This document shows, in pieces, positions 34,587 to 44,622 of a DNA stretch of 64,000 bases (position 1 is its first letter; each line of letters begins with the position of its first letter). Source of the DNA: Acidobacteriaceae bacterium (GTDB lineage: Bacteria > Acidobacteriota > Terriglobia > Terriglobales > Acidobacteriaceae); NCBI GenBank assembly GCA_003134995.1, contig PLDC01000024.1, positions 124,001 to 188,000 of the forward strand, read 5' to 3'. Made by a program: the position numbers and the translations under genes. The notes under the pieces are model-generated. The model did no database searches. It worked only from the letters and a program-made list of their open reading frames with translations, and was not told the origin of the DNA.

Positions 34587-36245
34587 CTACTTTTTTGGCG
34601 GGGCCAGGGCGTTGATCAGATTCACCCCCTGGGGACTGCCCCAGCCGGTGACGAGGTCATATCCGACTACGGCGGAATACCCGCCATTGCTTCCGCTGGT
34701 GATGTCGTGAAAGTCGGTTTTGAAGTCCGATCCTAATCCGATCGAATAGAGCGCCGGGTCGATAAATCCAACGGTTGCTTCGCCGTTGCTTGCCGCCTGC
34801 TCATTCGCCATCGCAATCAAGCTGGCCCATAGGGGCGCCGCATAGCTGGTGCCACCGCCGAAGTCCCTGCATACTCCCAGGTAACAGACATATTGGCTGG
34901 CATTCGATTCGGAGGCGACATCCGGAATATTGCGCAACGTTGTCGAGCCATGATTGGAAGCCGTGATCACCCCTGGCGTTTGTTGCCAGCTGGGAATCGG
35001 AACGCCGTTTGGAGATGGCATTCCCGCACTGTTCTTCCATCCAGTCTCGGACTTCCAAGGCCCGCCCGCACTGCTGGTGACCAGAACCGTTCCGCCGACC
35101 GCAATGACATAAGGGTCATCGGCCGGCCACACTACATTGGCGGGAGTGCCGGATCCGTTATCACCGGTGGCGACGAATACGGTCTGACCTTGCGTCGCCA
35201 TTTCCTCGAAGATCGGGTCGAGGCTCTTTTCGTTGTCCGCCCATCCCCAAGAGCAGCTGATCGACTTCGCCTTATTGTCCGCCGCCATCTGGTTAAACAC
35301 GGACACGTTGCTCTTTCCAACATAGAACGAAAGCTGACTCAGGCCGGGCGCCATCGAAATGGCTTGCTCAATATCGAGAGACTGTTCGCCGTCGTTACAC
35401 GTGGATGGAGGACAGGTCAAAGACGCGCCGTTTACCGAGATGCCTACAACCGGGACGTTGAGCTTCTGACCGATGCTGCTGAAGTACAGATCAATGTCGC
35501 TGATCTCGAATCCCTTTAGAGAAAAGATGGCGACGGTTTGCCCGGCGCCGTTCAAAGATCCTGAACCGTAATACGCCATGCGCAGGTCGCTGCCCAGGAA
35601 CGAGCCACCGGGACCGGAGCCCGTCGCGTTGGAATGTACGTTCGATGGTGTGGAGGAAAATGTGTTCTTGGGTTGCGGTGGAGAGAAGTCGTCCAAGCCG
35701 TCGATGTGCAACAGCGGTACTTCGAGATCGACCGTCGGCTCGCGGTCCGGCGCATAGAACGTGCGGCTCTCTGTGGGATGTTGATAGACGTTGAGAGTTA
35801 CGTTGAAAGCTTTCTCGATGGCTGCAGCGGGAGCTTCGACATCCAGAACCATGCGGTTGGCTGGGATGTCGATTATCTCCAAGCCGTGCGCCCTGGAGTA
35901 TTGCAACACGGTCGCGTAGTCAGATTCCGTAGGGCCAAATCTCTCGGCGAACTCTTGAACGCTAAGATACTTGCGGAAGCTTGGACTGTGAGGATCGTAG
36001 ATCTGCTGCAACAGATTGTCGAGCTCGGCCTGATTTCGCAGGGGCAGGGAAATCGCGAGGCTCAAGCGCTGCGTGTCGGCAAGGTGGCCAACCAGGGGCG
36101 CGACTCCGCTGGAGACTGCCTCGGGAACGTGGATCATCAAGACGGGATGCTGCTCGGCTTGCGCGGCGACTGTGAAGAACAGAATGGAAATGGATAATGT
36201 TACAGTGACCCACAACGGAGCAGGCTTTCTATAGACCTCGTTCAT
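34587..36245 (-). CDS. Secreted S53 (sedolisin/kumamolisin) peptidase, copy 2
   Basis: About 552 residues, strongly similar over its whole length to the downstream copy (shared FGPTESDY, PTESRTFYAPDREPTVDLEVPLLHI, GGTSYAAPLWASL, DFHDITSGSNGGY). Signal segment APLWVTVTLSISILFFTVAAQA. The Glu of the catalytic pair sits in LDIEQAISMAPGL and the Ser in GGTSYAAP. I chose ATG 36245, preceded by GGAGG at eight bases, rather than the longer ORF. The tandem arrangement points to local duplication. Confidence 0.92.
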   Translation of the reverse strand: MNEVYRKPAPLWVTVTLSISILFFTVAAQAEQHPVLMIHVPEAVSSGVAPLVGHLADTQRLSLAISLPLRNQAELDNLLQQIYDPHSPSFRKYLSVQEFAERFGPTESDYATVLQYSRAHGLEIIDIPANRMVLDVEAPAAAIEKAFNVTLNVYQHPTESRTFYAPDREPTVDLEVPLLHIDGLDDFSPPQPKNTFSSTPSNVHSNATGSGPGGSFLGSDLRMAYYGSGSLNGAGQTVAIFSLKGFEISDIDLYFSSIGQKLNVPVVGISVNGASLTCPPSTCNDGEQSLDIEQAISMAPGLSQLSFYVGKSNVSVFNQMAADNKAKSISCSWGWADNEKSLDPIFEEMATQGQTVFVATGDNGSGTPANVVWPADDPYVIAVGGTVLVTSSAGGPWKSETGWKNSAGMPSPNGVPIPSWQQTPGVITASNHGSTTLRNIPDVASESNASQYVCYLGVCRDFGGGTSYAAPLWASLIAMANEQAASNGEATVGFIDPALYSIGLGSDFKTDFHDITSGSNGGYSAVVGYDLVTGWGSPQGVNLINALAPPKK

Positions 36246-36425
36246 CGGACCGACCTCCCACATGGCTTGGAACTTTACAACGCAAGAGGACGGGAAACAA
36301 GCGGTCGATAGTCTCCAATGGGAACTGCACGCCAAAAGGAAGCCTAAACGCGAAAAGCACAGAGGATCATAGGGTAATTCCTCGCCCTACCCTGTGTTCC
36401 CCTGTGCCCTCTGTGTTTAAGTTTT

Positions 36426-37961
36426 TTACTCAGCTCTATCGATCTGGGCCTTCTGTAGCTTGTCGGAATAATCTACGTAAACAGACTTCCACTCGGTATA
36501 AAAATCAATTGCGCCGATGCCGCCCTCGCGGTGGCCGTTGCCGGTGGCCTTAGTACCTCCGAAGGGCAGGTGCACCTCGGCGCCGATTGTGGGCGCGTTG
36601 ATATACGTAATGCCTGCGTAGAGGTCGCGAATGGCCGAGAAGGCTTTGTTCACATCTTTGGTATAGAGCGCGGAGGACAAGCCGTACTTGATGCCATTGG
36701 CGATCTCAATCGCGTCTTCGAGGGCATCGCAGGGGATGATGGAAACGACGGGGCCGAAAATTTCTTCCTGCGCGATGCGCATCTTGGGGTCAACGTCGGT
36801 GAAAACGGTTGGCTCCATGAACCAGCCGTATTGGTAATCGCCATCGATGAGACGATTGCCGCCGCACATCAACTTTGCGCCTTCGTTCTTGCCGATCTCG
36901 ACGTAGGTCAGGTCGGTCTGAAGCTGCTTCTCGTTGATAGCTGGACCCATCTCGGTGGTCTCATCGAGGCCGTTGCCGACTTTCAGTTTCTTCGCGCGCG
37001 CGACATATCTCTCGATGAACTCGCGGTAGACGCCTTTCTGTACGATGATGCGGCTGGTCGCAGTGCAACGCTGGCCGGTGGTGCCAAATCCGCCCCAGAG
37101 GCCGCCTTCGATGGCGAGGTCGAGGTTGGCGTCATCGAGCACGATCATGGGATTCTTACCGCCGAGTTCGAGCGAGCAATGTTTGAAACTCTTGGCGGCG
37201 ATGCCGCCGATGATGCGGCCTACAGCAGATGATCCGGTCAGCGAAATCGCGCGCACATCTGCATGCTCGGCGAGCGGCGTGCCGACTTCGGGCCCGTATC
37301 CGGCGACGATGTTGATTACGCCTTTGGGCAGTCCGGCGTCGGTGAGGGCGCGAACAAGATTGAACGTTGAGAGCGGAGTGTCCTGAGCGGGTTTGATGAC
37401 GCAGGTGTTGCCGCACACGATGGCTGGCAGCAGCTTCCAGGAAGAAATCGCCATGGGGAAATTCCAAGGCGTGATCATGCCGCAAACGCCGATGGGCTGG
37501 CGCACGGCCATGGCGAATTTGTTCGGCATCTCCGACGGAACAGTCGGGCCGAAGAGGCGGCGGCCTTCGCCGGCATTGTAGTAGGCGGCGTCAATGGCTT
37601 CCTGCACGTCGCCGCGAGTTTCGGCGAGCACCTTGCCCATTTCGCGAGTCATTTCGCGCGCATAGTCTTCTTTTCGCTCGATCAGAATCTCGGCTGCGCG
37701 GAAAACCGTTTCAGCTCGTCGCGGCGCTGGAACCAAGCGCCATTTGGCGAAGGCGCGCTTCGCGGCATCTACAGCAGCGTCTACGTCAGCCTTAGCCGAT
37801 TTCTGGAAGATCCCTACGACGTCACGCGTGTCGGCGGGATTGCGATCTTCGAAGGTTTCTCCGGTCGAGGATTCGACCCACTCTCCGTCGATGAAATTCT
37901 TTAAGACTTTAGTTGGACTGTGGCTGAGGGTCGCGGGGGAAGCTAGGGTTTCAGTGGCCAT
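36426..37961 (-). CDS. NAD(P)-dependent aldehyde dehydrogenase
   Basis: A 511-residue ALDH-fold enzyme that oxidises an aldehyde to the acid. Visible: [22 protein letters not shown] (cofactor region), [12 protein letters not shown], the catalytic Glu in [13 protein letters not shown], the nucleophile Cys in [12 protein letters not shown] (near 301), and [12 protein letters not shown]. The end, [27 protein letters not shown], resembles semialdehyde-oxidising members. Substrate unknown. It is a single gene, with the S53 pair downstream. Confidence 0.9.
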   Translation of the reverse strand: MATETLASPATLSHSPTKVLKNFIDGEWVESSTGETFEDRNPADTRDVVGIFQKSAKADVDAAVDAAKRAFAKWRLVPAPRRAETVFRAAEILIERKEDYAREMTREMGKVLAETRGDVQEAIDAAYYNAGEGRRLFGPTVPSEMPNKFAMAVRQPIGVCGMITPWNFPMAISSWKLLPAIVCGNTCVIKPAQDTPLSTFNLVRALTDAGLPKGVINIVAGYGPEVGTPLAEHADVRAISLTGSSAVGRIIGGIAAKSFKHCSLELGGKNPMIVLDDANLDLAIEGGLWGGFGTTGQRCTATSRIIVQKGVYREFIERYVARAKKLKVGNGLDETTEMGPAINEKQLQTDLTYVEIGKNEGAKLMCGGNRLIDGDYQYGWFMEPTVFTDVDPKMRIAQEEIFGPVVSIIPCDALEDAIEIANGIKYGLSSALYTKDVNKAFSAIRDLYAGITYINAPTIGAEVHLPFGGTKATGNGHREGGIGAIDFYTEWKSVYVDYSDKLQKAQIDRAE

Positions 37962-38052
37962 GATTGCTCCTGTTCCTTATGAATGCCTGGATATTGATGC
38001 TACAGGGGGCAGGGAAGGTGCGGCAAGGCGGGGGCGTCGGGATGCAGTCAGT

Positions 38053-38631
38053 CTAGGGAATCGACGAGTCTGGCGCGTCGGCCAGGCGCAGCGCCTCGCT
38101 CCATTCTTTCGTCACTCCCAATTCGCGAACCCATTTGTCCACATAGGATCGATCTAGAAAATCTATGCGCATCTTTAAAATTCCCGCTGCGTCCTCAATC
38201 TGGCGGTTGGATTTGCCGAGCCTGGCCCATTCGAGCTTGGCGAGGATTATGTCTTCGGCGCTGGCGACATACAAGGACATGCCTTCCAGGTTCGACAATC
38301 GGCGCCGCCCGAATTCCTCCTGGCTGAACGCGCGGGACTTGCGAATAATCATGTCGATCTTCCACGAAGTCTTGAGATCGATGATGTTGAACAAAGATTC
38401 TCGCTTAAGAGCTTCAAGCGCCGCATCCGCTTCCACGTAGTATTCGCCGCGGGACAGACTCTCGACGAAGGTTTGTAACTGTGCGCGGTTGGCCGCGATG
38501 ACAAGGTCGATATCCTGCGTTGAGCGCGGAGAGCCGTAAAACACGCTGGCAAACGATCCTGTGAGCATATACGCGATTCCAGCGCGATTGAGCTCCGCTG
38601 CAATCCGTTGCAAGGCTTCAGGGACAATCAT
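38053..38631 (-). CDS. Nucleotidyltransferase (AbiEii/MenT-like), possible toxin
   Basis: A 192-residue protein with the minimal nucleotidyltransferase fold: YMLTGSFASVFYGSPRSTQDIDLVI supplies the GS and DxD motifs, KIDMII a third acidic site, and YVASAEDIILAKLEWA the helical part. Similar stand-alone enzymes act as toxins (AbiEii, MenT) that block tRNA, but housekeeping or unknown roles exist. It overlaps the small upstream gene by ATGA, a typical antitoxin-toxin layout. Confidence 0.8.
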   Translation of the reverse strand: MIVPEALQRIAAELNRAGIAYMLTGSFASVFYGSPRSTQDIDLVIAANRAQLQTFVESLSRGEYYVEADAALEALKRESLFNIIDLKTSWKIDMIIRKSRAFSQEEFGRRRLSNLEGMSLYVASAEDIILAKLEWARLGKSNRQIEDAAGILKMRIDFLDRSYVDKWVRELGVTKEWSEALRLADAPDSSIP

Positions 38632-38882
38632 TTCAGGCCAGGCGTCACGCCAGCCGTCAGGCCATCCGGCAGCGGCTGGGGAAAGAAAGCGAGCCTGAGA
38701 AGTTCCCGTGCGATTTGCGCCTCAGCCCACTCCGGATGCTCTTGGCGCAGCCGCGCCCGGTTCAACTCCCGTCCAAACATGCTCATCTCGTAAGCGAGAG
38801 CGATCTTTCGCTCGCCCGTCATTGCGCGATGCAGTTCGAGTTGCACGGCTTGCGCTGCGGGTGTTGTGTCGGAAATGGGCAC
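38628..38882 (-). CDS. Small partner of the nucleotidyltransferase (putative antitoxin)
   Basis: An 84-residue helical protein from a GTG start (VPISDTTPAAQAVQLE, then LHRAMTGERKIALAYEMSMFGRELNRARLRQEHPEWAEAQIARELLRLAFF). I know no named family with certainty. The size, the helical charge pattern and the 4-base overlap with the nucleotidyltransferase suggest an antitoxin of a MenAT-like pair. The open frame continues upstream to 39092, but that part runs into the M3 peptidase gene and looks non-coding. Confidence 0.65.
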   Translation of the reverse strand: MPISDTTPAAQAVQLELHRAMTGERKIALAYEMSMFGRELNRARLRQEHPEWAEAQIARELLRLAFFPQPLPDGLTAGVTPGLK

Positions 38883-39034
38883 TGGAAAATGGTACCACGC
38901 TGCGAAGTATTGGTCCGTTCGCGCTGAAGGCGAGCCGTCCCGGACAAAAATCAAAGATCGAGTCAAAGGCAGCGGACAGCAGTGTCCGTTGCGCGACAAC
39001 ACGAACTCTTCCATTCTATCGTTTCCACCGGCCA

Positions 39035-41095
39035 TTACTGTCCGGCTGGTTTGGTGGTTGGCGCGCCGCCGTCGAATTCCTCCGACATCCAATGTTGCAG
39101 CGCCGTCATGTTCTGCGGGCGCCCCAGAAAATTTTTCACCAGGTCGTTCGCCGGCATTGAACCGCCAGGTTCGAGAACGATACGCCGATACTTCATCGGT
39201 GCGTCGCCATTCAGCAGGTTTTGATGATCAAACTGCAGGAAGAAATCTTCCGCGATCACTTTGTCCCAAAGGTAGGTGTAATAAACGGAGGAATAACCGC
39301 CAAGATGTCCGAAGGATGCCCACATGTGCGTTTCGGGGAGCGGAGTGAAGAGAGTGTACTTGCGGTTGTCTTCGAGGGTGACTTGGTCGAGATCCACATT
39401 ATCAGGCTTGGTTTTGTAAATGTCGTAAGAGATGGCGGTGAGGGCGTTCTGGCGAGCGGTCCAGAAGCCGCGTCCGAAGGCGGAGGCGCGGTTCATGCGA
39501 ACTACGAGATCAGCGGGGATGGGTTCGCCGGTTTTATAGTGATGCGCGAATTTAGCGAGGACCTGCGGGCTGCGAATCCATTCCTCGAGCATCTGCGAAG
39601 GAGCTTCCACAAAATCGGATTCCATCGCAATGCCGCTGACGCCGGCCCATTGCTGCTGGCCTCCCAAAATGTGATGCATCAAGTGGCCGAATTCATGAAA
39701 GAAAGTTTGAACGTCGCCGTAATCCATTAGACCGGAGTCTGTCGCTGTTGGCTCCGGAAAGTTGCAAACCAGAATAGCCTCGGGTAGTTGCTTGCCACGA
39801 ATTCCATCGAGCACCGCGGACATTTCGGCGTGGCTGAATTTTCCGGGACGCGGGTGCATGTCGAGATAAAAGCGCCCGATAGGTTTGCCGCTATCGACGA
39901 CGACCCAGGTTTCGACCGAGGGATCCCATGAAGGCACATTCATTTCCTGCTGAAAGCTGACGTGGAATAGATCTGCCGCCGTGTCGAGAATCCCCTGCTT
40001 TACCTGCATGAAGGGGAAATAAGGGCGCACAGATTGCGAATCGAAATCGTAGCGCGAGCGGCGCACTGATTCCGAAAGATAGGCCCGTTCATAGTCCCAG
40101 ATTTCCTTGGCGCCGGGATTGGTCTTCTGTTTCTCGGCGAGCAGCATCTGGAATTCGCGCTCGGCCAGGGGTCGGGAAGCGTCATCGACTTGCTGGATGA
40201 AGTCCGCAATGTTGTGGCCCTTGGCGATCATCTTGTCAGCGGCATTGTAGTCGGCCCAGTTGGTATAGCCGAGAAGCGTGGCAATTTCGTAACGCGTCTT
40301 CAGCAGGCTGCTGAGCACTTCCTGATTCTTCGGATAGGCGCGCGTGTTGAAGGCCAAAGTAAGCCGGCGGCGCAGATCTTCGCTTTTGGCGAAACTGAAC
40401 ACGGGCAGGGAGTCCGGATAATCGGTGGTGATGCGGACCTTCCCGTCAGCGCCGGGTTTGTGCCGATCGATGTAATCCTGCGGCAGTCCTTCGAGTTCAG
40501 AGGGATCGGCGTCAACTACTTTTTGGCCGTCGGCGATGTTGCGATCGAACATCGACTGCTCTTCGGTGGATTGTTCGTTCAACTTTTTCAGGCGGGCGCG
40601 GGTCGCGTCATCTTTGTCGACGCCGGCAAGCCGGAATTGCAGAAGCTGGCGCTGAACGTAGTAGCGAGTGGCGGCGTCAGCCTTCGAAAGCTCGAGCGCC
40701 GCAAGCGCGTTGTACACCTCGTGATTCAGGGCGATCGCCGTTTGCGCAGCGGTGGCCTTGGTGAGCATGGTCGTGGCGTGATCCCGGAAATTTGCGTCGG
40801 GATGTACGTGCGTCGTTGTTGCGGCGAAGTATCCCGCGGAATTGTTTTGGTGCACGGCTTCGTCGAAGGGAGCTAGTGTGTTCTCAATGGTGCGCGGACC
40901 CTTTACTGCGAGCAGTGTGTCGATGGCGCGCTGGCCGGCGGCGAGACGGTCGTTCTCGATTTTTTCGAAGGCGGCGACGTCTGGCTTAGAAGCCCAGACT
41001 GTCGGCTGCGAGACCTTTGCGTTTTGAGCGGAAAGAACGACAGCGATAAAAATCGGTAGACAAAGAATGATGGCCAACCGTGCGGCAAGCAACAT
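39035..41095 (-). CDS. Exported M3-family metallopeptidase
   Basis: About 686 residues. A signal peptide (MLLAARLAIILCLPIFIAVVLSAQ) is followed by a mainly helical thimet-oligopeptidase/Dcp-like chain with the zinc motif FFHEFGHLMHHIL near residue 465 and the downstream MESDFVEAPSQMLEEW Glu ligand. Periplasmic members cleave short peptides and could finish digestion begun by the S53 enzymes encoded nearby (inference). ATG 41095 follows GAGG by eight bases; the longer ORF has no support. Confidence 0.9.
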   Translation of the reverse strand: MLLAARLAIILCLPIFIAVVLSAQNAKVSQPTVWASKPDVAAFEKIENDRLAAGQRAIDTLLAVKGPRTIENTLAPFDEAVHQNNSAGYFAATTTHVHPDANFRDHATTMLTKATAAQTAIALNHEVYNALAALELSKADAATRYYVQRQLLQFRLAGVDKDDATRARLKKLNEQSTEEQSMFDRNIADGQKVVDADPSELEGLPQDYIDRHKPGADGKVRITTDYPDSLPVFSFAKSEDLRRRLTLAFNTRAYPKNQEVLSSLLKTRYEIATLLGYTNWADYNAADKMIAKGHNIADFIQQVDDASRPLAEREFQMLLAEKQKTNPGAKEIWDYERAYLSESVRRSRYDFDSQSVRPYFPFMQVKQGILDTAADLFHVSFQQEMNVPSWDPSVETWVVVDSGKPIGRFYLDMHPRPGKFSHAEMSAVLDGIRGKQLPEAILVCNFPEPTATDSGLMDYGDVQTFFHEFGHLMHHILGGQQQWAGVSGIAMESDFVEAPSQMLEEWIRSPQVLAKFAHHYKTGEPIPADLVVRMNRASAFGRGFWTARQNALTAISYDIYKTKPDNVDLDQVTLEDNRKYTLFTPLPETHMWASFGHLGGYSSVYYTYLWDKVIAEDFFLQFDHQNLLNGDAPMKYRRIVLEPGGSMPANDLVKNFLGRPQNMTALQHWMSEEFDGGAPTTKPAGQ

Positions 41096-41263
41096 GAAGG
41101 AGCCTCGTTGAGAACTTAGGGTGGAACGATTTGGAAACAAATTTGAGGTACCAACAAATTGTTGATGACGGCGTCTTGGGATGTCAAGCCGTGCTACTCC
41201 GCGCAAACTTAAAAACTTCTAACACAGGGGGCACTGAGGAACACAGGGTAAAACCGCATCGAC

Positions 41264-42871
41264 TTAGCGCCAGCGTTTTACTTCCGGCCAGAGTTGGTCG
41301 AGCGTCCCGAACTTCGGACGCCTGCAGATGTAGACTGCGATCTCTTTTTCCAGCGCGTAGGGATTGTCCGCGGAATCTCCCACGTAGTCGACGTGCTCCC
41401 AAAGTTCTTCCAGGCGCTGGCGCCGGTCGCCGAGGACGATCATGCAGTTTCCGGAATAACCCCGCGGCCCCCAGAGGAACCAGGTCTGGTGGCCACTGAG
41501 TGCTGGCGGCAATCCGTATTTGCGGCCGAGGAAGTCGATCGCACCGGCCTGGCCGTAGTCCTGCGCAAAGATGCCGCAATTCTTGCCGAGGCGTTCTTCC
41601 GGAGTCAGCTTATTCCACGCGACCGCTGTTTCCGCGACAATTTCTTCCCATCCAAATTGATCGGCGTACCACTGCGGCAGCGGGGCGTGGGCGTGATCGT
41701 GCTCCGTCACCGGCAGTTTCACCGGCAGAGTTTTCGTGTACGCGAGGAAGCGGTCCGGAGATAGCACCGGAACCGTGATGGGAGCGAGATAAGTGCCGTC
41801 CGCGAGCATCGCGATTATGATCACGTACTTGAGCCACGTTCGGCGCGGGTGGGCGTTCTCCTCACCAATTCTGCTGCCTTCGATCCGCGATTCGAATGCG
41901 ACTGCGCCCGCGGCCATCAGCATGGGATAAACGGGAGCAAGGTAATAAATCTTGCCGTGTAGAACGAAGAAGACGGTGAAGCAGACCAGGTAGCACCAGC
42001 CGAGTGCGCGGTAAGGCTTGAAGTGCGCGACGAAGAGAAGTGAGAACAATCCTCTGAGCCAGATAGGCGCAGTGATGACGGAAACCAGAAACATTTGCTG
42101 CAGAAAGAATTGAGGCAGCGGCAGGACGACATCGCGACCGTCAGCCTTGATGTTGCGAATCAATTCGATAAACGGGAAATGGTAGTGAATGTTCCAAAGC
42201 AGGTTGGGAAGAAATGTCAAGAAGGCAGCGAGGCCGCCGATCCAAATCCAGCGATTGAGAAAGACGCGGCGCTGCGCCGTGAGTAGAAGGCCGATGACGA
42301 TTCCGAAGCCGAAAAGAGCAATGGAATACTTTTCTTCCATGCCAATTCCGGCGATGACGCCGAACCAAAGCCAGTAGCGTGGATTGTTGCGTTTTATCGC
42401 TAGGATGGCGAAGTAGGCGCAGCCCATCCAGAGATTGGGTTCGAGGCAGTTGGTGGTGAGCAGGCTGCCGTTAGAAAGATATTGCGGCGCAATGACAACA
42501 GCGATTGCGCTGAGGAGCAGGGCGAAGCGGCGTCCGCCGAACTCGCGCGCAAGTATCGCGGTTTGCACGACCAAGAAAGATGAAGCCAGCGCCGGAATGA
42601 AACGAATGCTGCGCAGCGAGTCTCCCAGCACAGCGCGGCTGATGTGAATAAGAAACGGAATGAGCGGCGGTTGATCGACATAGCCCCAGCTGAGGTGATC
42701 GCCGCAGGACATGTAATCGAACTCATCGCGAAAATATCCGTAGCGGTTGTTGAAATAGATGTGGAAGAGAAGTTTGGCTAGGGCGACAGCCCAGATGATG
42801 GCCATGCCGCCGGCGAGGAAAGATTTGTGACCGCGGCGCGCGGAAATAACCGATGAGGACGTGCTGGCCAT
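41264..42871 (-). CDS. GT39-like membrane glycosyltransferase
   Basis: About 535 residues with around ten membrane helices. The N-terminal loop has the acidic motif of polyprenyl-phosphate-dependent (ArnT/PMT-type) transferases (YGYFRDEFDYMSCGDHL, followed by GYVDQPPLIPFL), and the C-terminal third is a periplasmic domain. It should move a sugar from a lipid carrier to lipid or protein at the outer face of the inner membrane. The start is uncertain: ATG 42871, 42904 or 43009 are all in frame and none has a good ribosome site. Confidence 0.8.
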   Translation of the reverse strand: MASTSSSVISARRGHKSFLAGGMAIIWAVALAKLLFHIYFNNRYGYFRDEFDYMSCGDHLSWGYVDQPPLIPFLIHISRAVLGDSLRSIRFIPALASSFLVVQTAILAREFGGRRFALLLSAIAVVIAPQYLSNGSLLTTNCLEPNLWMGCAYFAILAIKRNNPRYWLWFGVIAGIGMEEKYSIALFGFGIVIGLLLTAQRRVFLNRWIWIGGLAAFLTFLPNLLWNIHYHFPFIELIRNIKADGRDVVLPLPQFFLQQMFLVSVITAPIWLRGLFSLLFVAHFKPYRALGWCYLVCFTVFFVLHGKIYYLAPVYPMLMAAGAVAFESRIEGSRIGEENAHPRRTWLKYVIIIAMLADGTYLAPITVPVLSPDRFLAYTKTLPVKLPVTEHDHAHAPLPQWYADQFGWEEIVAETAVAWNKLTPEERLGKNCGIFAQDYGQAGAIDFLGRKYGLPPALSGHQTWFLWGPRGYSGNCMIVLGDRRQRLEELWEHVDYVGDSADNPYALEKEIAVYICRRPKFGTLDQLWPEVKRWR

Positions 42872-43027
42872 GAGGTAAGAAGGATAGCGGAGATTGTGGA
42901 GCATGTCATCGGCGGCTTCGAACAAATCTCGAAACTGCCTCCCCGCAAATTTCGCGAAGAAACCGCGCTGAGGACGTAAGGAAGAGCAGATACCTCTTGT
43001 GACCAACATGTGGTCAACGCAAACGAA

Positions 43028-43083
43028 GGTAACGTTCCCTGTTGATTACCTATTCTTGGTGCATATGCGCTTGTGGTAACGTT
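43028..43083. promoter_or_regulatory. Direct repeat GGTAACGTT in a divergent promoter region
   Basis: GGTAACGTT occurs at 43028-43036 and 43075-43083, each containing the palindrome AACGTT, with 47 bases between starts (about 4.5 helical turns). It lies between the divergently transcribed glycosyltransferase and FecR genes and may be a pair of activator or repressor sites. Confidence 0.4.
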
Positions 43084-43129
43084 GGAATTACCGCATATTC
43101 AATAGGTTTGAATAAGGTTTTAAGCAAAC

Positions 43130-44416
43130 GTGTCTTCGCCGACTCGCAAACCAGGTATCCACATCGCGTGGACGACGGTCACATACCGCAGTGTGGCCCT
43201 GATGATCATTGCGGGCCTCGCAGTGGTACTGACCGGAATACGCCTGACCTTTCCGCAGTTCACGGAGAACACCATCAAAGCGGCCGGAGGCGTAGCGGAT
43301 AAAGCGTTGCAGCGTGTGGCGGGCATGGCGCCGGCGGCCGGACATGGCACATCCACAGCACAGCAGGCGCACTTTACCGCGCTCGATGGCACAGTGCGCG
43401 TGAAGAAAGGCAACGGCAATAGCTGGGTCGGAGCCGATTACAACATTCCACTGGAAAAAGGCGATGTGGTGCAGACCGGTTCCGAAGGCATGGCGAAGGT
43501 GGTGTTCAACGACGGCACCAGCTATACCGTGAAGCAGGATTCGCTAATCGTGATCGAAGAGAACTCGGCCAACGATCAGCAGCAGACGAACGTGGCCGTG
43601 GCGGTAAGCACTGGAACCGTGGATCTTTCGACGGCGACTTATTCGCAGGGATCGAAATCGCAGGTAATCGTGTCTGGTGCGACAGCATCCCTGGCGCCGG
43701 ATTCGGCGGCGCAGGTACATAACGATCCCAAGGCCGATCAGCACGAGATCCTGATGAAGAAGGGCGCCGGCGAGGTTACGCGTAACGGAGAAACGGTGCA
43801 ATTGGCGAACTGGGAAAAGGTGAGCTTCCAGGCGGCTGAGACGCACATGGAAAAGGAAAAAGGGACTGGACCGCCGACGCCGATATCTCCAGCGAACATG
43901 GCGCCGATCTTCACTTCCGGGGAGACGACCAAGGATGTGGAATTTTCCTGGACGCCGATGGCGAACGCAACGGGTTACCGCCTGCGAATCTCAAGAAATC
44001 CTTATTTTTCCTCCACCTTAGTTGACAGGAAGGTAAATACCGCCGATGTTACGGTTACAAGCCTGGGTGAAGGAGCTTACTACTGGGCCGTACAGTCCTA
44101 CGATGCGACCGGGAAAGTATCGATGGAGAGCGAGAAGAACCGCTTCACCATCATTCCCAAGGGAAAGCAATCCGAAGCCATTGAATTGGATCTCGATCCC
44201 TTCATTCAGCATGGACACATTATTGAAGTGACCGGCAAGACTCAGGTGGGAGCGCGGGTGATGGTGAATGGACGGGAAGTCCCGATGTTTTCGACCGACG
44301 GGACGTTCCATTACTTCACTCCGCCGCTCACGCCGGGGGAAGCGGTGATTACAGTGACCGCCCAGACAGCACAGGGCGGAGTGAACACGCAGCAGAAGAA
44401 GATCATTATTCAGTAG
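43130..44416 (+). CDS. FecR-domain protein with fibronectin-like repeats
   Basis: A 428-residue membrane-anchored protein (GTG start). One helix at about 22-42 (SVALMIIAGLAVVLTGI) precedes a periplasmic part. Residues about 80-215 are a FecR domain (LDGTVRVKKGNGNSW, LEKGDVVQTGSEGMAKVVFNDG). Residues 245-345 and 350-428 look like Ig/fibronectin-type beta domains (VEFSWTPMANATGYRLRISRN; GARVMVNGREVPMFSTDG). There is no adjacent sigma factor. Its position right before mreB suggests an envelope function, though a hairpin separates the transcripts. Confidence 0.82.
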   Translation: MSSPTRKPGIHIAWTTVTYRSVALMIIAGLAVVLTGIRLTFPQFTENTIKAAGGVADKALQRVAGMAPAAGHGTSTAQQAHFTALDGTVRVKKGNGNSWVGADYNIPLEKGDVVQTGSEGMAKVVFNDGTSYTVKQDSLIVIEENSANDQQQTNVAVAVSTGTVDLSTATYSQGSKSQVIVSGATASLAPDSAAQVHNDPKADQHEILMKKGAGEVTRNGETVQLANWEKVSFQAAETHMEKEKGTGPPTPISPANMAPIFTSGETTKDVEFSWTPMANATGYRLRISRNPYFSSTLVDRKVNTADVTVTSLGEGAYYWAVQSYDATGKVSMESEKNRFTIIPKGKQSEAIELDLDPFIQHGHIIEVTGKTQVGARVMVNGREVPMFSTDGTFHYFTPPLTPGEAVITVTAQTAQGGVNTQQKKIIIQ

Positions 44417-44452
44417 ATCCTTGGGCGGGCAGAAATCGCCCGCCTCAGGATC
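44416..44452 (+). terminator. Terminator-like hairpin after the FecR gene
   Basis: A 15-base arm (GATCC then GGGCGGGC) pairs with GCCCGCC...GGATC around a 7-base loop, with two mismatches, starting at the last base of the FecR stop codon. No U-run follows, so it may be a Rho-independent-like brake or a dispersed hairpin. It separates the FecR transcript from mreB. Confidence 0.6.
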
Positions 44453-44622
44453 ACAAGCAATGGGGTTCCGGCCAAGTATGGGCCAGGAGTACGAGGAACC
44501 TTCGGTTCGGGCGAGGTTGCAGAGGCTCTCATAGACTGAGAGAGGATGCGGCCGCGCACGGGTGGCGCAAATCGGGTTCGCCCGTAACGTGCGATCAATG
44601 TGGATCGCGAAAGAGTTCGTTC

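Noticed and set aside
38883-39092. Upstream extension of the small nucleotidyltransferase partner
   Set aside because: It overlaps the end of the M3 peptidase gene and has no family resemblance.
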